From: Peribacillus folii
GTDB lineage: Bacteria > Bacillota > Bacilli > Bacillales > DSM-1321
Direction: 5' to 3'
Length of the DNA stretch: 64,000 nucleotides
Assembly: GCF_030271255.1 (NCBI RefSeq)
Contig: NZ_JASJOM010000006.1
Span: 186,001-250,000 of the forward strand
In this document: positions 26,600-35,147 of the stretch, piece after piece
Numbering within the stretch: position 1 is the first letter of the stretch
How the letters are laid out: every line of letters begins with the position of its first letter
Made by a program: the position numbers and the translations under genes
The notes under the pieces: generated by a model
The model's database searches: none
Seen by the model: only the letters and a program-made list of their open reading frames with translations
What the model was told of the DNA's origin: nothing

Positions 26600-27067
26600 C
26601 TATTCCAGCTTGTGAACGAATTCCTTATATAAAGCCCGCAGTGCATCTCCCCTGCTGATGATGCCGACGACTTTATCATTTTTGTCAACGACCGGGATTT
26701 TCTTGAAATGATGCTTGGAAAGCACCTTGATCAATTCATCTAAAGGATCTTCCGGTGATAGCTTGGTGATCCTTTTATTTCTTATGATTTGCGAGGCTTT
26801 GTCGTTCATTTTGGATCGGACCTTTTCATCCAGTTCCTCACCTGGAATGACTGTGATGTATGTGAAATATCCCTTGATGGCTTCTTCTGCAGGTGTCAGA
26901 TAACGAAGGATATCCCCATCCGTGACCATTCCCAATAGCTTATCGTGTTCATCGACGACCGGGACCCCTCCCACTTTATTCTCGATCAAGGTTCGCAAAA
27001 TTTCCTTTAAGGTATAATCAGGACGGGCAACGTAGACTTCCCGGATCATGAAATCCTTCACTAACAT
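26600..27067 (-). CDS. CBS-domain pair protein
   Basis: This 155-residue protein consists almost wholly of two CBS motifs: IENKVGGVPVVDEHDKLLGMVTDGDIL (first, about 30-56, quoted in part) and HHFKKIPVVDKNDKVVGIIS (second, about 118-138). Such stand-alone proteins usually bind adenine nucleotides and act as energy sensors; the ligand and target are unknown here. ATG 27067 has AAGGGGTG 6 bp upstream, so the GTG at 27076 is not needed. An insertion of about 40 residues separates the two motifs. Confidence 0.85.
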   Translation of the reverse strand: MLVKDFMIREVYVARPDYTLKEILRTLIENKVGGVPVVDEHDKLLGMVTDGDILRYLTPAEEAIKGYFTYITVIPGEELDEKVRSKMNDKASQIIRNKRITKLSPEDPLDELIKVLSKHHFKKIPVVDKNDKVVGIISRGDALRALYKEFVHKLE

Positions 27068-27281
27068 GTAAAACACCCCTTTTTTAAGTTTGTTCCTATC
27101 TCCATCTCTTCTTTCTATTAATACCCTAACTTATTCTATTTAAAAACCCTTGCGTTCTGAACTGCCTTTTACCAGCCTTGAGTTGAATTTCATTTATAAT
27201 CTTGCGGGGAAGCTTGAAAAATATTGGCAGATTGCAAGATTATCTTTTACAATGAAACAAGAATGTTGGGAGGAATGGCCA

Positions 27282-28073
27282 ATGAATAATCATGAAATCG
27301 ATTTTAAAATATATGGTGATGACATGCAGTTTGTCGAGGTTGAATTGGATCCACAGGAAACGGTGGTGGCCGAGGCTGGAAGCTTGATGATGATGGAAGA
27401 TCAAATCAAGATGGAAACCATCTTTGGTGATGGATCCCGAAATAGTGACGGCGGGATGATGGGCAAATTATTTGGTGCAGGCAAAAGGCTTCTTACCGGG
27501 GAAAGCCTGTTCATGACGGCATTCACGAATGAAGGACGAGAAAAACGACATGCCTCCTTCGCCTCTCCTTACCCAGGAAAAATCATTCCATTGGACTTAA
27601 GCGAGCTCGGCGGCAAAGTCATTTGCCAAAAGGATGCCTTTCTGGCGGCAGCCAAAGGAGTTTCAATCGGTATCGAGTTTCAGAGAAAAATAGGTACAGG
27701 CTTTTTTGGCGGCGAAGGCTTCATCATGCAAAAGCTCGAAGGTGATGGAATGACCTTCGTCCATGCTGGCGGCACAATCCATAAAAAGGAATTGGCTGCG
27801 GGTGAGATCCTGCGAGTGGATACAGGGTGTTTAGTCGCCATGACTGGCGGGGTAGATTATAATATCGAATTCGTAAAAGGCGTGAAAACCGCATTATTCG
27901 GGGGGGAAGGTATATTCTTCGCGACATTAAAAGGTCCTGGAACCGTCTGGGTGCAGTCCTTGCCTTTCAGCCGCCTAGCAAGCCGCGTCTTTGCAGCAGC
28001 GCCGCAAAACGGGGGATCTTCTGAAGAAGGCAGTGTAGCGAGGGGTTTATTCAATCTATTCAACGATAAATAA
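27282..28073 (+). CDS. AIM24 / TIGR00266 family protein
   Basis: This 263-residue protein is of the AIM24 family. Typical features are [20 protein letters not shown] near the N terminus, [12 protein letters not shown], the repeated glycine-rich [17 protein letters not shown] and [18 protein letters not shown]. The fold is a trimeric beta-prism-like domain; in yeast the relative acts at the mitochondrial inner membrane, but the bacterial role is unknown. ATG 27282 follows GGGAGGAATGGCC. The reading frame continues upstream to 27150, but that part lacks family similarity. The C-terminal Ser/Gly tail is low complexity. Confidence 0.85.
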   Translation: MNNHEIDFKIYGDDMQFVEVELDPQETVVAEAGSLMMMEDQIKMETIFGDGSRNSDGGMMGKLFGAGKRLLTGESLFMTAFTNEGREKRHASFASPYPGKIIPLDLSELGGKVICQKDAFLAAAKGVSIGIEFQRKIGTGFFGGEGFIMQKLEGDGMTFVHAGGTIHKKELAAGEILRVDTGCLVAMTGGVDYNIEFVKGVKTALFGGEGIFFATLKGPGTVWVQSLPFSRLASRVFAAAPQNGGSSEEGSVARGLFNLFNDK

Positions 28074-28080
28074 GGAGCAA

Positions 28081-28111
28081 ATCAATGGCTGCCATCAAGG
28101 CAGCCATTGAT
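28081..28111. terminator. hairpin after the AIM24 gene
   Basis: ATCAATGGCTGCC pairs perfectly with GGCAGCCATTGAT across five bases. There is no T run, so it may be a weak terminator or a regulatory stem ahead of the next small gene. Confidence 0.45.
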
Positions 28112-28135
28112 TGATTCCGAAAAGGATGGTTCTCT

Positions 28136-28366
28136 ATGCAGCTTGTTAAATGGTCCTATATGAGACGATATAATATCAAGGCAATTTTTGATGTATTCCC
28201 GAACTCCCCAGTCATTTTTCGAAAGATAAGAGATTACTATTTTGTTTACACGACTCACTGGACTGCTGCCGATGGCCCGATCGGCGTTGAAGAGCTCGAA
28301 GAAATGGAACGGCTGCTCAACAGGGAGCTTGGAACCGAACTGCAATATCTGTATCGGAGAAAATGA
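28136..28366 (+). CDS. hypothetical protein, 76 residues
   Basis: ATG 28136 is preceded by AAAGGATGG at suitable spacing. The product is basic at its start (MQLVKWSYMRRYNIK) and ends with an acidic helix followed by YLYRRK. No family is recognised. Its stop is 2 bp from the stop of the convergent SDR gene with no terminator between them, so the two transcripts probably overlap. Confidence 0.5.
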   Translation: MQLVKWSYMRRYNIKAIFDVFPNSPVIFRKIRDYYFVYTTHWTAADGPIGVEELEEMERLLNRELGTELQYLYRRK

Positions 28367-28368
28367 AC

Positions 28369-29118
28369 TCACTCTTCATACATCATTTTTCTTGTCATCC
28401 CTCCATCGACGATAAGGTTAACACCCGTGACGAAATCATTTTCAGCCGCCGTCAAATAAAGACAAGCCCTTGCGATATCATCCGGTTTACCGACCCGATT
28501 GGAAAAATGCTGTTGATGATCCTTCTCCCTAAGTGCATTATAATCGCCCGTTTCGATCCATCCAGGAGAAATCGAATTAACGGTAATTTTCTCTTTGCTT
28601 AAAGAGGCGGCAAGAGCATGGGTCAGGGCAACGATCCCCCCTTTCGTCGCAGCATAGGATTCAGAATCAGGCTCTGACATGCTGGCTCTTGTTGAAGCCA
28701 TATTAACGATTGCCCCTCCCGTTTCATTACCCCGCATCGCTTTTGCCGCTTCCCTGGTGCAAAGGAACACACTGCGTAAATTCGTATCCATCATATCGTC
28801 CCATTCAGCAAGCGTCAGTTCATATACTGGTTTGAATAAAGCCTTTCCGGCATTATTGATTAAAATATCAATGGTTTTATAGGCTTTTTGCGTCACATCC
28901 ATCAAATGACGGATATCCGCCTCATTCCGAACATCGGTTTTTACGAACAGAACTTCATAACCGTTACCTTTAAGCTCCTCTGCATACCGGATGCCCTCCT
29001 GCTCATCGATATCCGCCAGGACGACCGATGCACCGCTTTGTGCATATCCCTTTGCCACGCCCCGCCCTATCCCATTTGAAGCGCCTGTGACAATCACAGT
29101 TTTATTTGAGAAGCCCAT
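28369..29118 (-). CDS. short-chain dehydrogenase/reductase
   Basis: This 249-residue classical SDR has TGASNGIG (11-18) for cofactor binding, NNAG (about 88-91), catalytic Ser in MASTRAS and Y-x-x-x-K as YAATK (about 153-157), followed by SPGWIETGDY. Asp in ADIDEQEG after the second strand favours NAD(H). The closest functional class is glucose-1-dehydrogenase-like or 3-oxoacyl-ACP reductase-like SDRs; the substrate cannot be told from sequence. ATG has GAAGGAAGGATGATAGG upstream. Confidence 0.88.
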   Translation of the reverse strand: MGFSNKTVIVTGASNGIGRGVAKGYAQSGASVVLADIDEQEGIRYAEELKGNGYEVLFVKTDVRNEADIRHLMDVTQKAYKTIDILINNAGKALFKPVYELTLAEWDDMMDTNLRSVFLCTREAAKAMRGNETGGAIVNMASTRASMSEPDSESYAATKGGIVALTHALAASLSKEKITVNSISPGWIETGDYNALREKDHQQHFSNRVGKPDDIARACLYLTAAENDFVTGVNLIVDGGMTRKMMYEE

Positions 29119-29326
29119 CCTATCATCCTTCCTTCCCCTAGCTTACTTTTCCATATCATACTATCCAATCCCCTTCACTTCAAACACGAGCTTCCGTGGT
29201 CATCTGCAATCGGGCGGACCCATTATATTTTTGTCGCGGCCCTCAATGATGTATGATAAAAGGAACAACAAGAAGAAATCAGGGGAAGGTTACCCGCATT
29301 GTAAACAATTGATGGAGGGATGGAAA

Positions 29327-29629
29327 ATGGACTTATTAAAAAACGTGTTTTCTTTAGGATTGGGCGCTGCCGCCGCTACGAAGGAACAAATTGAAAAAGC
29401 AGTGGACTCGCTTGTGAAAAAAGGCGATATCAGTAAAGAGGAATCCAAGGTCCTGGTTAAGCAATGGGTCGAAAAAGGGGAGCAAGCCCAAAAGCAGCTG
29501 GATGAATCCGTCAAGCTTAAAGTCAATCAAGCACTTAATGGGCTGAACTTGGCAACAAAAGAAGAAGTGCGAGAATTAGAGAGGCGAATTGCCATTTTAG
29601 AGCAACAAAACCAAAGCACACAATCATGA
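29327..29629 (+). CDS. phasin-like coiled-coil protein (COG3937 type)
   Basis: This 100-residue protein is nearly all helical, with LGAAAATKEQIEKAVDSL, DISKEESKVLVKQWVEKGEQ and a C-terminal heptad segment EVRELERRIAILEQQN. It matches the poly(hydroxyalkanoate) granule-associated/phasin-like family. ATG 29327 follows GGAGGGATG. It is 15 bp before the UbiB-like kinase gene, a pairing common in Bacillaceae, so the two proteins probably act together at a membrane or granule surface. No PHA synthase genes are seen nearby. Confidence 0.8.
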   Translation: MDLLKNVFSLGLGAAAATKEQIEKAVDSLVKKGDISKEESKVLVKQWVEKGEQAQKQLDESVKLKVNQALNGLNLATKEEVRELERRIAILEQQNQSTQS

Positions 29630-29644
29630 CCTGGAGGTACTTGC

Positions 29645-31315
29645 ATGTTTGGCAGACGACTGAAACACGCACATCGTTACCAAGAAATCATTAATGCCTT
29701 TTTGAAAAATGGCTTTGGATACTTCGTCTATCGTCTCGGGCTATCGGAAAGCAAGGCGGCATCGGACCTTCAGCCCGACGAAAACCTGAACCTCCGCTCG
29801 ATCGGCGAGCGGCTGCAAACGATATTGCAAAGTCTCGGACCCACTTTCATTAAACTGGGCCAGATAGCAAGCACAAGGCGTGATTTCGTTCCGGAAGAAA
29901 TTATACGCGAACTGGAAAAACTTCAGGACCAGGTCGCCCCCTTTCCGTTTGATAAGGTCCGCAAAATAGTTGAAGCAGAGTTGGGCGACTCTTTGGAAAA
30001 CCTTTTTCTCGAATTCCAAGAAAAACCGCTGGCAACCGCATCGATTGGACAGGTCCACGCTGCACGCCTTCCATCAAAGGAAGTCGTAGCGATTAAGGTC
30101 CAGCGTCCTGATATCATGCCGACTGTGGAAACGGATTTGGAAATTCTCGATGATTTAGCAAGACTGATGGAAGCACGCCTTTCCTGGGCAAGGCGCTATC
30201 AAATCAGGAAAATGATTGATGAGTTCGCTAAATCACTTCGCGCAGAGCTCGATTATCATGCAGAGGGCCGCAATGGGGAGAGGATAGCCAAGCAATTCAA
30301 TCATGATCAGGGCCTGAAGATACCTAGAGTTCATTGGGAGTATTCGACGAAAAGAATCCTGACGATGGATTTCATCCAGGGAATTAAGATCAATCACTAT
30401 AAACAGCTTGATGAGGAAGGTTATGATCGGCGGATAATCGCTGAAAGATTGGCCAATTCAATGCTTCAGCAAATTTTGATCGATGGTTTTTACCACGGTG
30501 ATCCCCACCCAGGCAATATCATCATTTTGCCTGGGAATGTCGTCACACTCATGGATTTTGGAATGGTGGGACGATTGGAGGACGATAGGAAGTATCAGTT
30601 TGCCTCGCTTGTCATCAATCTGAAACGCGGAAGCACCAATGGATTGATTAAAACGCTTTCCGACATGGGACTTCTGACGGACGAAACCGATATGGCTTCA
30701 TTGAGGGCTGATATCGATGAACTGCGAAATAAATATTACGATATCCCATTAAGTCAAATCAGCTTAGGCGGGGCGGTCAATGATTTGTTCACTGTTGCCA
30801 ATCGGCATCATATCCAAATCCCCCCGGAATTCACCATGCTCGGCAAGGCCTTACTTACGATGGAGGCCATAGTCGAGGAGCTGGATCCTCATTTCAGCAT
30901 CATGAAGGCAGCCGAACCTTTTGGCGAAAGGCTTTTCAAGGAACGCTACAATCCAAAAAACATCGCAAGGAATACGTGGAATCAATTCATCGAATCGACT
31001 GAGGCGATCGCTGAACTTCCGAAGGATATTAAGGAAGTAACGGGCATCATCAAAAAAGGGAAATTGCGCTTGGATATCAACATACCTGAGCTTCAAGTAT
31101 TTTTACATAAGCTTGATCAAATATCGAACCGCCTTTCCTTCAGTATTATCCTGCTTGCCTTCAGCATCATCATGGTCGGTCTCATCATCGGCTCGGCGAT
31201 AGGCGGGGAAACGCTGCTGCTCTGGAAAATCCCGGTGATCGAAATTGGATTTGTCGTTGCCACCTTGATGTTTTTGCTTATGCTTTACACCATTTTCCGA
31301 TCGGGGAAAATGTGA
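29645..31315 (+). CDS. UbiB/ABC1/AarF-family atypical kinase
   Basis: This 556-residue protein has the UbiB-specific KxGQ motif in TFIKLGQIASTRRD (about 75-88), the Ala-rich nucleotide loop ATASIGQVHAARL (about 131-143), the Lys in VAIKVQRP, FYHGDPHPGNI (about 283-293) and MDFGMVG. Two transmembrane helices close the C terminus (about 495-515 and 525-547). UbiB proteins support isoprenoid quinone or lipid metabolism by an ATPase/kinase activity. The organism group makes menaquinone, so the target is uncertain. ATG follows TGGAGGTACTTGC. A strong terminator follows. Confidence 0.9.
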   Translation: MFGRRLKHAHRYQEIINAFLKNGFGYFVYRLGLSESKAASDLQPDENLNLRSIGERLQTILQSLGPTFIKLGQIASTRRDFVPEEIIRELEKLQDQVAPFPFDKVRKIVEAELGDSLENLFLEFQEKPLATASIGQVHAARLPSKEVVAIKVQRPDIMPTVETDLEILDDLARLMEARLSWARRYQIRKMIDEFAKSLRAELDYHAEGRNGERIAKQFNHDQGLKIPRVHWEYSTKRILTMDFIQGIKINHYKQLDEEGYDRRIIAERLANSMLQQILIDGFYHGDPHPGNIIILPGNVVTLMDFGMVGRLEDDRKYQFASLVINLKRGSTNGLIKTLSDMGLLTDETDMASLRADIDELRNKYYDIPLSQISLGGAVNDLFTVANRHHIQIPPEFTMLGKALLTMEAIVEELDPHFSIMKAAEPFGERLFKERYNPKNIARNTWNQFIESTEAIAELPKDIKEVTGIIKKGKLRLDINIPELQVFLHKLDQISNRLSFSIILLAFSIIMVGLIIGSAIGGETLLLWKIPVIEIGFVVATLMFLLMLYTIFRSGKM

Positions 31316-31323
31316 AATTCACA

Positions 31324-31364
31324 AAAAAGAGCAAAATCTTCAAATTGAAGATTTTGCTCTTTTT
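31324..31364. terminator. strong bidirectional terminator
   Basis: AAAAAGAGCAAAATCTTC and GAAGATTTTGCTCTTTTT form a perfect 18-bp stem with a 5-base loop, shared by the UbiB gene and the convergent catalase-like gene. Confidence 0.92.
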
Positions 31365-31367
31365 CAT

Positions 31368-32300
31368 TCATTGGCCATGTGTGCGACGCTCATACGAAAC
31401 GGCATAAGCGCGATGGCGAAAATGGAGGATCGGATCGTTCGAGCATGCAATTCCTTGAGGGATATTTGTCGGATCAAACAGCAAATGATCCGCAATCGTT
31501 TCCACCTGGTCAGTGATCAGCAAATGCCCGACCATGATTACCTGTTTGTCTTCCGACCAAGCGATGGTCGGATCGTCAACCGGATCGTTCTCCCCTCCTA
31601 TTTGAATGTTCAAATTAAAGCCTACTGGTCCTTGCTTCAGTCTTTCTTCCATTTCATCTTTCAAATAATCCGCAGGGTGCTCGGCTGCCTCCTTCTTCTT
31701 CAGCATGCTAATTCCTGAATCCGGCACCCATTCATATTTGATCGCCTGTCGTCTTCCTTGTGCGTTGATGAAGTAGAAAGCATGTATCGAGTAATATTGA
31801 CACGTTGCGAAACTTGCCGGGGAGCGCATTTCCTTAAGCATTTCCAAGCCTGCCTTGCTCTCCGGATATTTATACAGGATTTTTCCAAGCTCCTTCAGAT
31901 TGGGAAAACCGTCTTTTGCAGATTTGATGAAATGAGCAATCTCAATGAAAGCCTCAGGTGTTTTCGCAAAGAAGAGCGGAATCGTCACCGTAATGAGGTC
32001 TGTTTCTGTACCATCTGGCAATTGAAACTTAACAGCCATGCCCTTTACAGGGGAATGGGCATCCGGATGACTCGGGACCGGTGAGCTATTCGAAAACCGG
32101 ATGACCGCAGGCACCGCTTCACCCTGAAGATGAGCAGCTGCCGTTAAGGGCTCTCCATTTCCGTTCGGGGTAAAAACCCCCTTATATACATATCCCCTTG
32201 CATGTGCCCGACGGTAGCCTGGATACGTTCCAATCACTTTTTCAATAGCATCCACCGCTTCACTGGCTAGTGCCGGCTTTAAGTTGTCATTTCCCTCCAT
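31368..32300 (-). CDS. catalase-family heme peroxidase (SrpA-like)
   Basis: This 310-residue protein belongs to the short catalase family. The distal heme His lies in RRAHARGYVYKGVF (about 31-44), followed by AVIRFSNSSPVPSHPDAHSPVKGMAVKF (quoted in parts) as in catalase cores. It is well short of true catalases (about 480 residues), as SrpA-type peroxidases are. The tyrosine heme ligand region is near the C terminus (FRHRAYAVSYERR). ATG 32300 has GGGGGGAT upstream; in-frame ATGs at 32315 and 32330 have poorer sites. It presumably consumes organic peroxides. A glutathione peroxidase gene lies upstream. Confidence 0.85.
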   Translation of the reverse strand: MEGNDNLKPALASEAVDAIEKVIGTYPGYRRAHARGYVYKGVFTPNGNGEPLTAAAHLQGEAVPAVIRFSNSSPVPSHPDAHSPVKGMAVKFQLPDGTETDLITVTIPLFFAKTPEAFIEIAHFIKSAKDGFPNLKELGKILYKYPESKAGLEMLKEMRSPASFATCQYYSIHAFYFINAQGRRQAIKYEWVPDSGISMLKKKEAAEHPADYLKDEMEERLKQGPVGFNLNIQIGGENDPVDDPTIAWSEDKQVIMVGHLLITDQVETIADHLLFDPTNIPQGIACSNDPILHFRHRAYAVSYERRTHGQ

Positions 32301-32734
32301 TACATATCCCCCCATCTTTTTACCATTCATTATTACCCCTACCCATCAATTCATAAGCAAATTCAAGGAAAACCTGCATTCCAATGATTCTTCACAGAGT
32401 GCAATCCACTATTGACTTCTGGTATATACGGTCACCTGATTGTTGGAAAAAGCGCGTGTAGGGGAGCACCCACGGGCAAAACGCAGAGGAGTCTTCCCGT
32501 AGCCTCAGCAAAGATTAGCACCAGCACTGGAATGGAACTGTCTACGTACAAATCCCCCACAACGGTGGGCCATCTGGAATTAACTCATTTTCACGTACAG
32601 TGCAATGAATCGGGCAATTTCCATCCTAAAAAGATACCCCATACATGTTAATTTTGTGCCAAACATGTACGGGGTAATTCAATATTTTCTAAAACATATC
32701 GAAAAAATATCCAGTTTCAGTTACGTACCAAGGT
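32301..32734. other. intergenic region with a structured, possibly repeated GC-rich segment
   Basis: At about 32445-32545 lies a GC-rich block containing GTGTAGGGGAGCACCCACGG, GAGGAGTCTTCCCGTAGCC and CACTGGAATGGAACTG. The order resembles degenerate copies of a dispersed Bacillaceae repeat with GAGGAGGCTTCCCG and a terminal GGAACGGAAATCAAC-like end, recalled from general knowledge and not checked. The rest is AT-rich with no convincing gene. An ORF through it (32412-32651) has no ribosome site. Confidence 0.35.
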
Positions 32735-33277
32735 CTATAGAAGCTTTTCAATATCACTTTCCATTTCGAAAGGCCCTTCGACGGATTCAAAGCGCCCCAC
32801 GACATTTCCAGCACGATCGATCAAAAATTTAGTGAAGTTCCACTTAATCGAATCGTCGATCAAGAATTCCGGATGTTCCGTTTGCAGCATTGCCTGCAGC
32901 ATTTTCCCGCCTGGTTTATTGTCAAGTCCTGCAAACGGGGCTTGGTCGGTTAAATATTGGAATAATGGATGTGCTTGGCTTCCCCTTACATCGACTTTAT
33001 TGAATAATGGGAAGCTAACGCCGTAATTCAACTGACAAAATGTCTCCACTTCTTCATTTTTCCCAGGTTCCTGAGCGCCAAACTGATTGCATGGAAACCC
33101 TAAAATGTTTAACCCTTTATCTTTGTAACGGGAATAAAGCTTTTGAAGATCTTCATACTGCGGAGTGAAGCCGCATTCACTTGCCGTATTGACTACAATA
33201 AGGACCTCTCCTTTATATTGTTCCAAGGAAACTTCCTTGCCATTGATTCGCTCTGCTGAAAAATCATATATACCCAC
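32735..33277 (-). CDS. glutathione peroxidase family protein (thioredoxin-dependent type)
   Basis: This 180-residue peroxidase has peroxidatic Cys35 in [12 protein letters not shown], the Gln in [13 protein letters not shown] (Cys and Gln about 65-67) and the Trp/Asn pair in [11 protein letters not shown]. Cys replaces selenocysteine, and the second Cys in FPCNQF suggests reduction by thioredoxin, as for most non-animal relatives (B. subtilis BsaA). It acts in the cytosol. ATG follows AAGGAGGAATGAAGC. It lies upstream of the catalase-like gene on the same strand, but 430 bp away, so the two are separate units. Confidence 0.92.
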   Translation of the reverse strand: MGIYDFSAERINGKEVSLEQYKGEVLIVVNTASECGFTPQYEDLQKLYSRYKDKGLNILGFPCNQFGAQEPGKNEEVETFCQLNYGVSFPLFNKVDVRGSQAHPLFQYLTDQAPFAGLDNKPGGKMLQAMLQTEHPEFLIDDSIKWNFTKFLIDRAGNVVGRFESVEGPFEMESDIEKLL

Positions 33278-33517
33278 GCTTCATTCCTCCTTATATCTTG
33301 TTCGGAATTATACAATAAACAACAAGAAGAACAAAGAAATATGCTCAAAGAACTAAGACTCATGACCCTGTTATCGACCATTTCATGTCATACCGCCTGA
33401 ACGCCAGTGCTACAGGAAAGGATTTCACCTCCAGCAAGAATATATTTACCGCTTTCTTAACAAGCCGCAATAAATCTGGGATTCTATACCCTGAAAAGGA
33501 TTGCATAATTAATATAA

Positions 33518-33943
33518 TCATTGCTTCCGCTCTACTTCCGAAAGGATAACATGTGTTACCGTTGCTGCAAAGGGCATGGTTTGATTGATGAATTCCTCCA
33601 CCTTTTCCAGACTCTCCGTGCGAATCTTCAGCATAAAGCAAGCTTGGCCGGCAATTCGATAACAAAAATCAATATTCGGAAGCATGGAAATGTACTTTTT
33701 GAACTTTTCATATTCGCCATTTTTTATCGTCGCTTCCACGATACACTCAATCGGAAAGCCGATCTTTTTATGGTCAATCTCGGCAACATACCCCTTAATG
33801 ATGCCGAACGATTCCATTTGCCGAACTCGTTCGGTAACGGTAGGCGCGGAGAGACCTACCTTCTTTGCCAGTTCCCTCATGGAAACCCGACTATCTAACA
33901 TTAATTCAGCAAGGATATCCCTATCTTTTTCATCAATTTTCAT
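33518..33943 (-). CDS. Lrp/AsnC family transcriptional regulator
   Basis: This 141-residue regulator has an N-terminal winged helix-turn-helix (DRDILAELMLDSRVSMRELAKKVG, quoted in part, and LSAPTVTERVRQMES at about 31-45) and a C-terminal RAM/AsnC effector domain with the small-molecule-binding region IAGQACFMLKI (about 97-107). Such proteins form octamers and respond to amino acids. It resembles LrpA/LrpC of Bacillus. Its target is unknown; a second Lrp gene, HisC and an amino acid permease lie close by. Confidence 0.9.
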   Translation of the reverse strand: MKIDEKDRDILAELMLDSRVSMRELAKKVGLSAPTVTERVRQMESFGIIKGYVAEIDHKKIGFPIECIVEATIKNGEYEKFKKYISMLPNIDFCYRIAGQACFMLKIRTESLEKVEEFINQTMPFAATVTHVILSEVERKQ

Positions 33944-34062
33944 TTGATTAATATTTCCCTTCCACTCTTTGCGTTCAATCCAATATTCACCGGAAACTCC
34001 TTACAAACGCAATTAAAAATACGCACTTTTTATATTAAGATTATCACAAAGGAGAGATGAAC

Positions 34063-34461
34063 ATGACTAGAATAAAAACCTCGGAGCATGGGTCCAGCCC
34101 ATTTCAACGATTATTTCATTCGGAAGAGATTTTGCAAAGATGGACAGACCTTGCAGAGTCTGTGTCTGCAAATGGGCAACTTTCGAAGGAATTGAAGGAA
34201 AACGTCAGGAGGGTCCTGGCATTCGGCAACGGTTGTTCGTACTGTCAGGCAAAAGGCAGTCCACTAAAAGCAGCTGAAGTTAAAGAAAGCTATGCGATTG
34301 GCTTTGCAGAAGTATTCCTAACCCAACGTGAAAAAACAGGGGAACAATTTTTCCTCGTTTTGAAAGAAGTGCTTAGTGATGAAGAAATTTCGGAACTATT
34401 GGCCTTCATTTGCTTTACCACCGCCCAGCAATATTTCGGGGCACTGATGGAATTGAAATGA
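34063..34461 (+). CDS. AhpD/carboxymuconolactone decarboxylase-like protein
   Basis: This 132-residue protein carries the AhpD-type redox motif C-x-x-C in FGNGCSYCQAKG (Cys58 and Cys61), preceded by helical segments characteristic of the CMD fold. The family includes peroxidase/disulfide reductase partners such as AhpD, but the downstream His of the AhpD catalytic set (CxxCxxxH) is not present (CQAKGSP), so activity may differ. ATG 34063 lies 8 bp after AAAGGAG; ATG 34057 is too close. It sits between two divergently arranged Lrp-type regulators, either of which could control it. Confidence 0.75.
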   Translation: MTRIKTSEHGSSPFQRLFHSEEILQRWTDLAESVSANGQLSKELKENVRRVLAFGNGCSYCQAKGSPLKAAEVKESYAIGFAEVFLTQREKTGEQFFLVLKEVLSDEEISELLAFICFTTAQQYFGALMELK

Positions 34462-34532
34462 CACCAAAAAGGAACAGAGGCCCTGCACTGTTCCTCCTTC
34501 CCCCAGGCCCTGCATCATGGCTTGGGACCCTA

Positions 34533-34976
34533 TCATTCACTGACCTTCGGAAGGATGGAACGCGAAGGAACAGGGGAAGTCAAGACTATGGAAGTATTCA
34601 AATGCCCATAGGGTATCAATCGATCGATAAGTAATCTCATGCTGTCCATATCAGATAAGGCCGCTTTTAAAAAATATCCCACTGTCCCCGTTACGCGATG
34701 GCATTCAATAATATCCAATTCATTTATCACTAATTGCTCGAAGTCGGAAACGGAAACCTTAAGTTCACTCACTTGAATGAAAACGAGCACCCCTCTTCCG
34801 ATTGCGGTCGGTGAAACCCTTGCACTGAAACCCTCAATGATCCCCCTTTCCTGGAGGCGATACATCCGTTCGGAAATGCTAGGTCGACTTAATGCCAATT
34901 TCTTTGATAGTTCACTTATCGTCATGCGTCCATTCATTTGTAGAAGCTCCAGTAAATTGACATCTATATCATCCAT
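34533..34976 (-). CDS. Lrp/AsnC family transcriptional regulator
   Basis: This 147-residue regulator has a winged helix-turn-helix (MTISELSKKLALSRPSISER region at about 18-38) and a RAM domain (VLVFIQVSELKVSVSDFEQL region and HRVTGTVGYFLKAAL at about 93-107). ATG 34976 follows AAAGGCGG; the frame extends to 34994 but that codon overlaps the site. It is divergent from hisC, 171 bp away, and the intergenic promoter carries repeated TTAATATT motifs that could be its operator. It likely regulates hisC and itself in response to an amino acid; inference. Confidence 0.9.
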   Translation of the reverse strand: MDDIDVNLLELLQMNGRMTISELSKKLALSRPSISERMYRLQERGIIEGFSARVSPTAIGRGVLVFIQVSELKVSVSDFEQLVINELDIIECHRVTGTVGYFLKAALSDMDSMRLLIDRLIPYGHLNTSIVLTSPVPSRSILPKVSE

Positions 34977-35071
34977 GAAACGACCGCCTTTCATAATGAA
35001 GGAATATAAGTCTATATTTCTTTAATATGGTGGATGGAAAACCGTAAATACGTTCTTTTTTGTATATGATT

Positions 35072-35100
35072 TTGACAATTAATATTCTATCATTAATATT
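35072..35100 (+). promoter_or_regulatory. hisC promoter with repeated TTAATATT
   Basis: TTGACA (35072-35077) and TAATAT (35094-35099) are 16 bp apart. TTAATATT occurs twice, at 35079-35086 and 35093-35100, 14 bp apart and flanking the -10. That spacing could suit a multimeric Lrp-type protein such as the one encoded divergently. Confidence 0.5.
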
Positions 35101-35147
35101 ACCATTGAAAAAGAAAATTCAGAATTATATAAAAGGAGGAACCTGCA

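Noticed and set aside
32412..32651. 79-codon plus-strand ORF before the glutathione peroxidase gene
   Set aside because: It runs through the GC-rich repeat-like block, lacks a ribosome site and has no protein-like composition.
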